From Chloroflexota bacterium (lineage in GTDB: Bacteria > Chloroflexota > UBA11872): a stretch of 37,471 nt of DNA. Position numbers and translations under genes: made by a program. Location of the stretch: NCBI GenBank assembly GCA_028875175.1, contig JAPPFO010000237.1, positions 1 to 37,471 of the forward strand. The letters run 5' to 3'. Positions 6,828 to 14,241 of this stretch are shown in pieces (the first letter of the stretch is position 1; each line of letters opens with the position of its first letter). Below the pieces are notes generated by a model, which saw only the letters and a list, made by a program, of their open reading frames with translations, was not told the DNA's origin and did no database searches.

Positions 6828-8345
6828 TCAGGGCGCGACGTAGCCGAAACCGATAGGAAGAACGACCAAGACCATAGCAATGAGCCCGGCAAAAATGAGC
6901 GCGCTCACTCGGACCGACGGCCAGAACGAGTCGCGCCAGAAGCGCGCTGGCGGGGCTGCGAGCCCGCGCCATACAAGCGTGGCGACAAACAGCGACACAT
7001 AGGCCATGAGAACCACGTCGCCAATCAGAAACAATCGGCGCGGATCACGCACGAGCAGGTCTTGGACGATCTGTGCGCCCGAACCGACCGAGTAGATTCC
7101 CATCGCGAGCTGTCGCGACTGCGGGACGCCGTCCACCATGACGTCGCCAAGGGGCCCGGCACTTTCACCCATCAATCCGAGATGTACACGATGTGACGAC
7201 TCGCTGACGATCACCAGGTTGAACTGTTCACCCCGGTTGCCGCGGACCGGTTCGAATTCGATGCGATTAATGGCGGGGCTGGACCGGTTCCCGCGCACCT
7301 CACCTCTGGTCGAGGCCGGGCGCCCGCCCTGGACGGGCACGAGGCTGACGAGAATGGTGGCGTGGTCGTCCTTCCCATCCGCGTCCTCGAGGTAGCCCCA
7401 GAGATCCAGCGCGGTCAGATTGCCGAGATGGGCCTGAACCGGTTGCTCAACTCGCGAGGTGGGGCTTGCGTAGGCGTTGGGGCGCATCCAGCCGGCTTCC
7501 TCCCATTCGTAGTCCGCGAGCAAGGCGGGAATACTCGCGGCGATTACGGCCACTGTCACCCCGAGGGCAGCCCACCGCACAAATGGAGTGCCCTGGCGCC
7601 GCCTGCCGTCAACGCTCACTGAGTGCCGGGTTACGAGCGTCTCGAAGAAAACCACAGCCAGGATCGCGCCGGCCATGATCTCCGACGCGTCGTCAAGATA
7701 GGTCCCCCACCAATGCGTCGTTCCGTACAGGACGCCGAAGCCGTCGCGAAGGATCGCGCCGATACCAAGCGCAACCGCCAGTGCGGTCAGTAGCAAGAGC
7801 GCCGGTTTTCGGCGAAACGACGTAAAGACGACCCATCCCGACAGCACGGCAAATGGGAAGGTAAGCACCATCACTACGGCCGCCCAATGAATGCCGCCCG
7901 GAAGGTCAGCGAGGTTCAATCTCGCGAGAATGAGCTGATATTGATCCCATTGCTTTAATGAGTCCTTGATGCTTGCGGCTTCTTCCCAGGCAATGAGCGC
8001 GGCGAAAAGCGCAACGGCGATCCAGCCGAGAACCCAGAGCCAGCGAGGATGCCGCTCGGCAGGCGGCGGGCGGACCAATTGCGCCGCTGCCAGGACAGCA
8101 ACCGCTGCCCAAAGGCCGCTCGCATACCAGTTGGCCGCCGATTGCTCGCTGTCCAGGTTCAGGTGCTCGAACCACTCATAGAACCCAGGCCATAACCAGC
8201 CGGACGCAAAGAAGGCCAGTGGCAGGGTGAGCGCGACGTTCCCGGCCAAGAACACCACGCTGAGCCAGGCCCGGGTCCGCGGATGCCTAACGGAAAGCGT
8301 CCTGATCACGGGGCTTTTGGTGCGTGCATCCGACTCGCCTGACAA
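6828..8345 (-). CDS. Polytopic membrane protein, unknown function
   Basis: I do not recognise this 505-residue protein. It has about seven hydrophobic helices in the first 275 residues (approximately 27-52, 74-90, 102-121, 150-175, 180-199, 215-238, 255-275). A hydrophilic region of about 165 residues (276-440) follows, then two more helices (445-468, 480-503). The soluble region is strand-rich and contains RIEFEPVRGNRGEQFNLVI, perhaps an extracytoplasmic beta domain. The start is a TTG at 8345; no better start is visible and its ribosome binding site is weak. It lies between rpiB and tal on the same strand, 124 and 356 bp away, so it may be a separate transcription unit in the sugar cluster. 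No catalytic motif is evident. Confidence 0.8.
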   Translation of the reverse strand: MSGESDARTKSPVIRTLSVRHPRTRAWLSVVFLAGNVALTLPLAFFASGWLWPGFYEWFEHLNLDSEQSAANWYASGLWAAVAVLAAAQLVRPPPAERHPRWLWVLGWIAVALFAALIAWEEAASIKDSLKQWDQYQLILARLNLADLPGGIHWAAVVMVLTFPFAVLSGWVVFTSFRRKPALLLLTALAVALGIGAILRDGFGVLYGTTHWWGTYLDDASEIMAGAILAVVFFETLVTRHSVSVDGRRRQGTPFVRWAALGVTVAVIAASIPALLADYEWEEAGWMRPNAYASPTSRVEQPVQAHLGNLTALDLWGYLEDADGKDDHATILVSLVPVQGGRPASTRGEVRGNRSSPAINRIEFEPVRGNRGEQFNLVIVSESSHRVHLGLMGESAGPLGDVMVDGVPQSRQLAMGIYSVGSGAQIVQDLLVRDPRRLFLIGDVVLMAYVSLFVATLVWRGLAAPPARFWRDSFWPSVRVSALIFAGLIAMVLVVLPIGFGYVAP

Positions 8346-8469
8346 GCCGCTGAGTGTGCCCAGCGACTAAAGGGCTGGCAAACGCTGATACGGGCACCGG
8401 CGACACAGGTCGGACGGGGACATCAACGCGGCGCCGGTCCCCAGGCAAGCCGGCGAAACGGCGAGCTGG

Positions 8470-8931
8470 TTAGGGGCTGAGGCGTTCGCCGCGTTCGAGG
8501 GCCTGGACTTTGCGGAGGCGGCGGACGTAGCGCTTTTCGTCAGCAGCGAATTCGGCGCCGAGGAAGGCGTCGACAAGCTCCTCGATCAGCGAGAGTCCGA
8601 CGATGCCGGAGCCGAGGCAGAGGATGTTCATGTCGTCGTGCTGGACGCCCTGGCGGGCGGAGTAGGTGTCGTGGCACATGCCGGCGCGGGCGCCCGCGAT
8701 CTTGTTCGCCGCAACACAGGCGCCGACGCCGCTGCCGCAGACGATGATGCCGCGGTCGGCCTGGCCGCAGGCGACGGACTCGGCGACGGCGGCGGCGTAG
8801 TCGGGATAGTCCACGGATTCATCGGAGTGGGCGCCGAAGTCGATGACCTGGCAGCCGGCAGCTCGCAGGATCGCGACGAGGTCGGACTTGATGGCAAAGC
8901 CGCGGTGGTCCACGCCGATGGCGACGTTCAT
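8470..8931 (-). CDS. rpiB: Ribose-5-phosphate isomerase B
   Basis: Interconverts ribose 5-phosphate and ribulose 5-phosphate. The 153-residue product is normal for the RpiB/LacAB family. It has the N-terminal GVDHRGFAIK segment, the catalytic cysteine C65 in VCGSGVGACVAANK (64-77), and the conserved histidine H98 in the HDDMN segment where the family usually has HND-N. GGAGA lies a few bases ahead of the ATG at 8931. It is 75 bp downstream of the FGGY kinase gene on the same strand and probably shares its transcript. Together with the neighbouring genes it links gluconate or pentose input to the pentose phosphate pathway. Confidence 0.95.
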   Translation of the reverse strand: MNVAIGVDHRGFAIKSDLVAILRAAGCQVIDFGAHSDESVDYPDYAAAVAESVACGQADRGIIVCGSGVGACVAANKIAGARAGMCHDTYSARQGVQHDDMNILCLGSGIVGLSLIEELVDAFLGAEFAADEKRYVRRLRKVQALERGERLSP

Positions 8932-9006
8932 GGGTGTCTCCGGGGGTTGGCAGTGCTTGGGGGCAGTTTCCGCGACCGGGGAGCCGTTTGCACGTCTGTC
9001 CGGGGC

Positions 9007-10518
9007 TCAGCGGTTCTCAAGGCCACCTGACCCGGCCATGCGCTGGTAGAGGCGGCGCTGGCGGGCGCGGGCTTCCCGGTAGACGGCGTGGTGGGCAAGG
9101 TTGGGTTCGAATGGCGCGTCACCGGCGTCTTCGCGGTTGGCGGCTATCGGATGGCCGAGCGACTGGAGTGCCCAGATCGCGGCTCCGCGGCTGGTGGGTT
9201 CGGCGACGGCGGAGCGGATGAGGGGACGGCCGAGGACGTCGGCGAGGATCTGGGTCCAGCGGTCGGAGCGCTGGAGCGCGCCGCCAGAGACGTGCACGAC
9301 GTGGGGTTCGCCGATGACGGGGACGAGCAAGTCGTAGATGGCCGCCAGGCGGTAGGCGACGGCTTCCAGGCCGGCCAGGAGCAGGTCGGCGGGTTGGGTG
9401 TTGAGGCGGGCGCCGTGGATGGTGGCGCGGGCCGCGTCGTCCCAGCCAGGACTGCGTTCGCCGGCGAGGAAGGGCAGCACGGTGAGGCCGTGGCCGTCCG
9501 GCGGCAGGGGGGCGACCACGTCATCGGGGTCGTCGCCACGGACGCCGCTCAGGAGCTCGCGCAACCAGGCGACGACGATCCCGCCATTGCTCTCGGCGCC
9601 GCCCAGCAGCGATCGCGAACGGTCGACACGGTACTCCCAGAGGCCGGCGGGAACCGAGCGCACCGGGCCGGAAACAAGCGCGCGAACGGCGGCGCTGGTG
9701 CCGATGTTGAAGACGATGGCGTCGGCCTCACCAGGGGCGGTTCCGAGGTTGCTGCACAGGCCATCGCCCAACGCGGGGAACCAGGGCACGTCGACCAGGG
9801 CGGGCCAGCGTTGGCGCCAGGGTTCGGCAAGGCCCCGCAACGGCTCGCCGGCCGGGTCAATGGCGCCGAGTGAGCCGGGATCGACGTGGAGCGCGCCAAG
9901 AGTGGCGAGGTCCCATTCGAGCTCACGACGGTTCAACATGCCGGACCAGGCAGCGAGGCTGAGCCCGAGGCCGCAGGGTCGTCCGAACAGGCGCTGGAAG
10001 GCGTATTCGGCGAAGGTGATCCAGCGGGCGACCTGGCGGACCACGTGCGGCTGAGTGCGGCGAAGCCAGCGCAGGCGGGCCGGCAGGTAGCTGGCGTGAA
10101 TGGGCGTGCCGGTGCGGTCGTAGGAAGCGGCCACGTCCCACTCCTGGCGGAGTACTGAGGCGTCGGCGGCGCAGCGGGTGTCGGCGTACGTATAAATGGG
10201 CGTTTGCGGCTCGCCGGCGGCCGACACGCCGAGCACGCTGGACGCAAAGACACTGGCACCGACGCTCTGGATGGTGGTGACCTGAGGGCCGAGGCGCTGG
10301 AGGGCGACGTCAATGGCCTGCACCAGGCGGTCGAACAGGACGTCCGCGTCGACCTGGACGCCGCCGTCGGGCGTGGTGTCGAAGCCGGAGGCGATTTGCG
10401 CCTCGCTGCCGGGGATCGGTGAGCCATCTACGTTGTGGGCTGCGGCGCGGACCGAGGAACTGCCGACGTCGATGCTCAGTACCAGGGGCGACCGGCTGAC
10501 CGAAGGCTCATTCGCCAC
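9007..10518 (-). CDS. FGGY-family carbohydrate kinase, probably gluconokinase
   Basis: FGGY kinases phosphorylate sugars or sugar acids with ATP. This 503-residue protein has the N-terminal phosphate-binding motif IDVGSSSVR (16-24) and an internal FNIGTSAAVR segment equivalent to the ATP-binding region. Its overall pattern most resembles the gluconokinase branch. The context supports that assignment: 6-phosphogluconate would enter the pathway whose other enzymes (zwf, tal, rpiB) are beside it. Substrate specificity in this family cannot be read reliably from sequence, so xylulose or another polyol remains possible. A candidate -10 (TAAACT, 10550-10555) is 31 bp upstream, and the gene diverges from the flavoprotein gene at 10612. 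Confidence 0.82.
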   Translation of the reverse strand: MANEPSVSRSPLVLSIDVGSSSVRAAAHNVDGSPIPGSEAQIASGFDTTPDGGVQVDADVLFDRLVQAIDVALQRLGPQVTTIQSVGASVFASSVLGVSAAGEPQTPIYTYADTRCAADASVLRQEWDVAASYDRTGTPIHASYLPARLRWLRRTQPHVVRQVARWITFAEYAFQRLFGRPCGLGLSLAAWSGMLNRRELEWDLATLGALHVDPGSLGAIDPAGEPLRGLAEPWRQRWPALVDVPWFPALGDGLCSNLGTAPGEADAIVFNIGTSAAVRALVSGPVRSVPAGLWEYRVDRSRSLLGGAESNGGIVVAWLRELLSGVRGDDPDDVVAPLPPDGHGLTVLPFLAGERSPGWDDAARATIHGARLNTQPADLLLAGLEAVAYRLAAIYDLLVPVIGEPHVVHVSGGALQRSDRWTQILADVLGRPLIRSAVAEPTSRGAAIWALQSLGHPIAANREDAGDAPFEPNLAHHAVYREARARQRRLYQRMAGSGGLENR

Positions 10519-10549
10519 GACGGAATCCCAGCGCAGGCGGCGCGGCGTC

Positions 10550-10555
10550 AGTTTA
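10550..10555 (-). promoter_or_regulatory. Candidate -10 (TAAACT) for the FGGY kinase gene
   Basis: On the minus strand TAAACT ends 31 bp before the start codon at 10518. It is back-to-back with the plus-strand TATACT at 10571-10576, and the two predicted promoters would overlap across their -35 regions. No good -35 hexamer is seen for either. Confidence 0.4.
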
Positions 10556-10570
10556 GGGCGGGAGCCTCCC

Positions 10571-10576
10571 TATACT
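10571..10576 (+). promoter_or_regulatory. Candidate -10 (TATACT) for the flavoprotein gene
   Basis: TATACT differs from the bacterial -10 consensus at one position and ends 35 bp before the ATG at 10612, giving a leader of about 28 nt. A clear -35 is lacking. It is one of several TAnnnT hexamers found 29-38 bp ahead of genes in this window. Confidence 0.45.
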
Positions 10577-10611
10577 TCGCGGCGCCCAGCCGCGGCGGAG
10601 CGACACGCGTA

Positions 10612-11805
10612 ATGACCCGAGCGTGCGACCTGCTGGTGGTTGGAGGTGGCCCGGCGGGTGCGGCCGCCGCGATTGCCGCCCGACGGGCAGCGCCGGAACT
10701 CAGCACGGTGGTCCTGGACCGCCAGAAGTTTCCCAGGGACAAGGCTTGCGGCGACGGCCTGGGACCGGGCGTGGTAGCGCGCCTGGCGGACCTGGACGCC
10801 GGCGAGATCGTTCGGGGGCGCCGTCCGGTCGAGCGGCTGAAGATCGTTGCGCCGTCGGGCGCCGAGGTGGTGGGCGACCTGCCGGCCATCGGCACGAGCG
10901 CGCGGGGCTACGTGGTGCCGAGGTCGGAATTCGACCGTGACCTTCTGACCCACGCCCGCGATGTGGGCGCCGAGGTGCTGACCGAAAGCCGGCTCGAGGG
11001 ATTGGCGACTCCCGCTGAGGGCCCGGTTCGCGTCACGTCGAGCGGTGCTGACGGATCGGTATCCCTCGAGGCACGGGCCGTTATCGCCGCCGATGGGGCG
11101 CGGTCGGACGTGCGGCGGCTGTTGGGCGTGGCTTACAACGATTCGGCGCACACCGGCGTGGCCATTCGGGCGTACGTGGAGCGGCCCGGCGGGTTCGAGC
11201 ACATGGCGTTCTTTTTCATGCGCGAGTTGTTGCCGGCCTACGGCTGGATTTTCCCGATCGACGAGCGGGGCGCGAATGTAGGGGTGATGATCGACGCCGG
11301 CCGCTTCCGACAGCAGGGGCGGAGCCTGCCGGAGCTGCTGCGCGACTTTCTCCAATCCAGCGGCTACGAGGCCCTGGAGCCGCAGCGGTCGCGGGCGTAC
11401 ATGTTGCCGTTCGCCAGCTACGTGCCGCCGCTGGAGCATGGCCGGGTGGCGCTGATTGGCGATGCGGGGTCGATGATCAATCCGTTCTCGGGCGAGGGGA
11501 TCGCCTACGGAATGGCTGCGGGAATGGAGGCGGCGACGCGCGCGGTGCGGGCGTTACGGTCGGGATCCGGCAGGCGGCCGTTCGAGGGGTTCGACGAGTG
11601 GTTTCGCGACCGATTCGACGAGCACTTCCGGGCGTCGGCGCGCGCCAAACGGCTGGCGCAGCGGGCCTGGATCGCTGACTTCGGCGTGCGCGCGGCGCGG
11701 CGAAGGCCGGAGTTTGTGCGGGAAGGCATTGAACTGCTGGTGGGCGAGGGGACGGCGCTGTCCTGGCGGAGCCTGGCGCGGTTGCTGGTGCACGGGCGCA
11801 GCTAG
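10612..11805 (+). CDS. Geranylgeranyl reductase family FAD-dependent oxidoreductase
   Basis: Members of this flavoprotein family reduce double bonds in isoprenoid chains (geranylgeranyl groups of chlorophyll, quinones or lipids). The 397-residue product has an N-terminal Rossmann FAD motif VVGGGPAGAAAA (9-20), the family motif KACGDGLGP (44-52), and a second FAD-contact segment IGDAGSMINPFSGEGIAYG near residues 283-301. In-frame codons continue upstream, but the ATG at 10612 places the GGGPAGA motif at the usual distance from the N-terminus and suits the promoter at 10571. In a Chloroflexota-like cell, likely substrates are menaquinone or isoprenoid-lipid side chains; this is inferred. The gene stands alone between divergent and convergent neighbours. 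Confidence 0.88.
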   Translation: MTRACDLLVVGGGPAGAAAAIAARRAAPELSTVVLDRQKFPRDKACGDGLGPGVVARLADLDAGEIVRGRRPVERLKIVAPSGAEVVGDLPAIGTSARGYVVPRSEFDRDLLTHARDVGAEVLTESRLEGLATPAEGPVRVTSSGADGSVSLEARAVIAADGARSDVRRLLGVAYNDSAHTGVAIRAYVERPGGFEHMAFFFMRELLPAYGWIFPIDERGANVGVMIDAGRFRQQGRSLPELLRDFLQSSGYEALEPQRSRAYMLPFASYVPPLEHGRVALIGDAGSMINPFSGEGIAYGMAAGMEAATRAVRALRSGSGRRPFEGFDEWFRDRFDEHFRASARAKRLAQRAWIADFGVRAARRRPEFVREGIELLVGEGTALSWRSLARLLVHGRS

Positions 11806-11825
11806 CCGCCCCTCGCCGGCCGGTG

Positions 11826-12356
11826 TCAGGCGCGTTGCGTCGGTGGTTGGTCCTCGCCGTCTGTAGAGATCGTGGGGGACACGTCGCCGGCGACTGAGGA
11901 CGCTTCGCGGACGGCAGTTGCATCGTCGGCTTGCGCCGGGGCTGCATCAGGCGGCGCGGCGGTTGACTCGGTCGGCGGGGCTGTCTCCTCGGAACCAGCG
12001 GCGTCCGCAGGCGCTTCGGGGGGCGGTGCGCTCCTTGGGGGCTCGGGGTCTTCGCCGCGGAGCCGGTCGCCGATTTCGGTGAGGGTGGCGTCGACGCGCT
12101 TGACGACGGTCTGGGAGCGTTCGTGCCTGAGTGCGTCGTCCACCCGCTCCAGGGCTTTGTCGGCGAGCGTGACCATCTCACCGCGAATGCGGCGGGCCTC
12201 GTCACTTTCAAGGCCGGCCTCGACGCGCGATTTCGCTTCGGTCAGGCGGGTGCGGACCTTCTCGCCGCGTTCGCCGCCGACCTCGTCGCCCACACGCTTA
12301 ATCAGGCCGTCAAGGCGACTTCCCCAGCCCGTTGGTTCCTTATCTTCCGCGCTCAT
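11826..12356 (-). CDS. Small charged helical protein with disordered Ala/Pro tail
   Basis: A 176-residue protein I cannot assign. Residues 10-100 are rich in E, R, K and A with heptad-like spacing, suggesting an amphipathic or coiled-coil helix. Residues 105-176 are dominated by A, P, S, T, D and E and should be disordered. There is no signal peptide or membrane segment, so it is probably cytosolic. It is convergent with the flavoprotein gene (20 bp apart) and divergent from the Gfo/Idh/MocA gene. Start ATG at 12356. Composition and an uninterrupted frame support it as a gene; function is unknown. Confidence 0.6.
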   Translation of the reverse strand: MSAEDKEPTGWGSRLDGLIKRVGDEVGGERGEKVRTRLTEAKSRVEAGLESDEARRIRGEMVTLADKALERVDDALRHERSQTVVKRVDATLTEIGDRLRGEDPEPPRSAPPPEAPADAAGSEETAPPTESTAAPPDAAPAQADDATAVREASSVAGDVSPTISTDGEDQPPTQRA

Positions 12357-12411
12357 GGTGTCACCTGGTACGGCGGATTCGATGCCTAGAGCTTACTGCG
12401 GCGGCTCGTGC

Positions 12412-12417
12412 TACCGT
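12412..12417 (+). promoter_or_regulatory. Candidate -10 (TACCGT) for the Gfo/Idh/MocA gene
   Basis: TACCGT ends 29 bp before the ATG at 12447. It matches only the TAnnnT core and has no obvious -35 partner, so support comes mainly from the similar position of such hexamers at other genes in the window. Confidence 0.3.
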
Positions 12418-12446
12418 CGCGCCGCCGGACCCTGGAGTCGTCGCCC

Positions 12447-13451
12447 ATGAGCACCCCGCGCCGAATCGCCGTTATTGAAGTCAACCACTGGCATTCCACC
12501 TACGACGCCGCCTATTTGACGGTTCTGCAGAACCTGGACCTGGATGTCGAGTTGGTCGGGGTATCGGACAGCGACGCCGCGATCGCGGAGGACCGGGCGC
12601 GCCGGTACGAGACAGCGGCGTTTACCGACTATCGCGAGATGGTTGACGCGACGAAGCCGGAGTTCGTGATCGCCCTTGGACGGCACGTGGAGATGCCGGA
12701 GATCGCGGGGTACCTGATCGAGGCCGGCATTCCATTCATGATGGAAAAGCCCATGGGTACCAGCGCGCGTGTCGTGAGCGGCCTGGCGGACCTGGCGGAG
12801 GCGCGCGGCGCCTGGGTCTCGGTGCCGTTTCCCAACCGGCAGTCGCCGTGGGCGGAGAAGGCGCGGGCGATGATTGCGGCGGACGAGTTCGGGCCGATAT
12901 CGCACATCGTGTTTCGAATCATCCGGCCGACCATGCAGCGCTATGTCGAATGGGACTCGCCGTGGATGCTGGACCGCTCGCAGGCGGGCGGAGGCGCGCT
13001 GACCAACCTGGGCGGCCACGGGATGGACATGTCGCGGTTCCTGTTGGGCGAGGACGTGCAGGTGGCCTCGGCGGTCATCAGCAACATCGTGCACGCATCG
13101 GAGGTCGAGGACTACGCGCTGGCGACGCTGCGCAGCAGCAGCGGCACGCTGGTTCACGTGGAGGTGGGCTACACGATGCCCACGTGGCCCGCGAACGAAT
13201 CCGACTCCGAGATGAAGGTGGCAGGCGCCAACGCCATGCTGAGCGCGGTAGCCGATGGACTACAGATCCTGGGTCCGGGACGAAACGAGCACATCGCAAC
13301 GCCGGTGACCGTTGTCTCCTCGTATCCGAACTTCGTCAGGGACTGCCTGCAGCGGGTGGGTCGCGGGGATCCTCCGGCCATCACGCCGCGGGACTGCGCG
13401 AACGCGGTGCAGCTGATTGATGACGCGTACCAGGCGGCTGGACGGGTCTAG
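12447..13451 (+). CDS. Gfo/Idh/MocA family oxidoreductase
   Basis: A 334-residue NAD(P)-dependent oxidoreductase-like protein. The family usually oxidises or reduces sugars, inositols and related cyclic substrates. The EKP motif containing the conserved lysine is present (EKPMG, 100-104), followed by the C-terminal alpha/beta domain with GGGALTNLGGHGMDMSRFL, where the family usually has a conserved G-x-H-D/M pattern. The N-terminal segment reads AVIEVNHWHSTYDAAYL (8-24) rather than a standard GxGxxG dinucleotide loop, so cofactor binding may be altered. The ATG at 12447 gives the natural N-terminus. The gene is convergent with the sugar isomerase-like gene at 13458 (6 bp apart). Substrate unknown. 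Confidence 0.85.
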   Translation: MSTPRRIAVIEVNHWHSTYDAAYLTVLQNLDLDVELVGVSDSDAAIAEDRARRYETAAFTDYREMVDATKPEFVIALGRHVEMPEIAGYLIEAGIPFMMEKPMGTSARVVSGLADLAEARGAWVSVPFPNRQSPWAEKARAMIAADEFGPISHIVFRIIRPTMQRYVEWDSPWMLDRSQAGGGALTNLGGHGMDMSRFLLGEDVQVASAVISNIVHASEVEDYALATLRSSSGTLVHVEVGYTMPTWPANESDSEMKVAGANAMLSAVADGLQILGPGRNEHIATPVTVVSSYPNFVRDCLQRVGRGDPPAITPRDCANAVQLIDDAYQAAGRV

Positions 13452-13457
13452 CTCGGC

Positions 13458-14228
13458 TTAGTCCCGCGGCTCCAGCCGACGGACTATCGCAAGGCTGCTG
13501 GCGGCAGAGGTCCGTGGATCGTCCAAGGCCACGTTGACTTCGACGCTCACGGGACCCTCGTAGGGCGCCTCGACAACCGCCCGCAGGGCTTCGCTGACCC
13601 AGGCCTCGTCCTGGACGCCTTCCAGCAAGCCAAGGTGCAGGTCGCTCCGGGCGTCGTTGTCGTTGACGTGGACGTATTGCAGGCGGTCGCCGGCGGCCTG
13701 GATTGACTCGGCCACGGACTCGCCGGCGATCTGGTTGTGGCCGACGTCAAGCAGCAAGTAGAGGTTGTCGTGGCCGCAGGCCGTGATGAAGTCGAGTGTT
13801 TCGCGGACGGTGGGAAGACCGCGGCCGGGGAAGTGCTCGATGCCGAGGCGGATGCCGGCGCGCCGGGCTTGGTCGGCCAGGATAAGGGCCGATTCTCGGT
13901 AGGCCGCGATGGCTGGGGCGTCGGGCGTGGCGGGGGGCGCGAGATACACGTCGGGAATGCCGAGATGCCGGGCTTCGAGGATTCCAGTCCGAACGTGGTC
14001 CACCGCAAGCTGCCGGGCGGCCTCCGAGGTGGCGTCCAGCAAGGCGCCGTCGGGCATGAGGTGGGCGACCGCCATGCAGGTAATTGGGAGGGTTCGTTCC
14101 GTTTCCGATAGCCGGCTATAGCCGGGGCGGACATCCACGGACTGGAACCCGGCGGCGGCGGCGAATTCGGTGGCGGCGGCCTGATCGTCGGGCAGACCCC
14201 ACAGGCAGAACGCGACTTGCAGGCTCAT
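13458..14228 (-). CDS. Sugar phosphate isomerase/epimerase-like TIM-barrel protein
   Basis: A 256-residue protein of the xylose-isomerase-like (AP endonuclease 2 superfamily) TIM-barrel fold. Candidate metal ligands occupy the expected strand ends: E131 in RLGIEHFPG, D161 and H164 in LLLDVGHNQ, H187 in YVHVNDND, and a late Glu in VSVEVN. Such enzymes isomerise or epimerise keto-sugars and inositol derivatives, often with Gfo/Idh/MocA oxidoreductases, one of which is the convergent neighbour. The ATG at 14228 is 13 bp after the glpK stop on the same strand, so the two are probably co-transcribed. A longer upstream frame exists but only as antisense overlap with glpK. Substrate unknown. Confidence 0.85.
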   Translation of the reverse strand: MSLQVAFCLWGLPDDQAAATEFAAAAGFQSVDVRPGYSRLSETERTLPITCMAVAHLMPDGALLDATSEAARQLAVDHVRTGILEARHLGIPDVYLAPPATPDAPAIAAYRESALILADQARRAGIRLGIEHFPGRGLPTVRETLDFITACGHDNLYLLLDVGHNQIAGESVAESIQAAGDRLQYVHVNDNDARSDLHLGLLEGVQDEAWVSEALRAVVEAPYEGPVSVEVNVALDDPRTSAASSLAIVRRLEPRD

Positions 14229-14241
14229 TGGCGGCAGTCTC

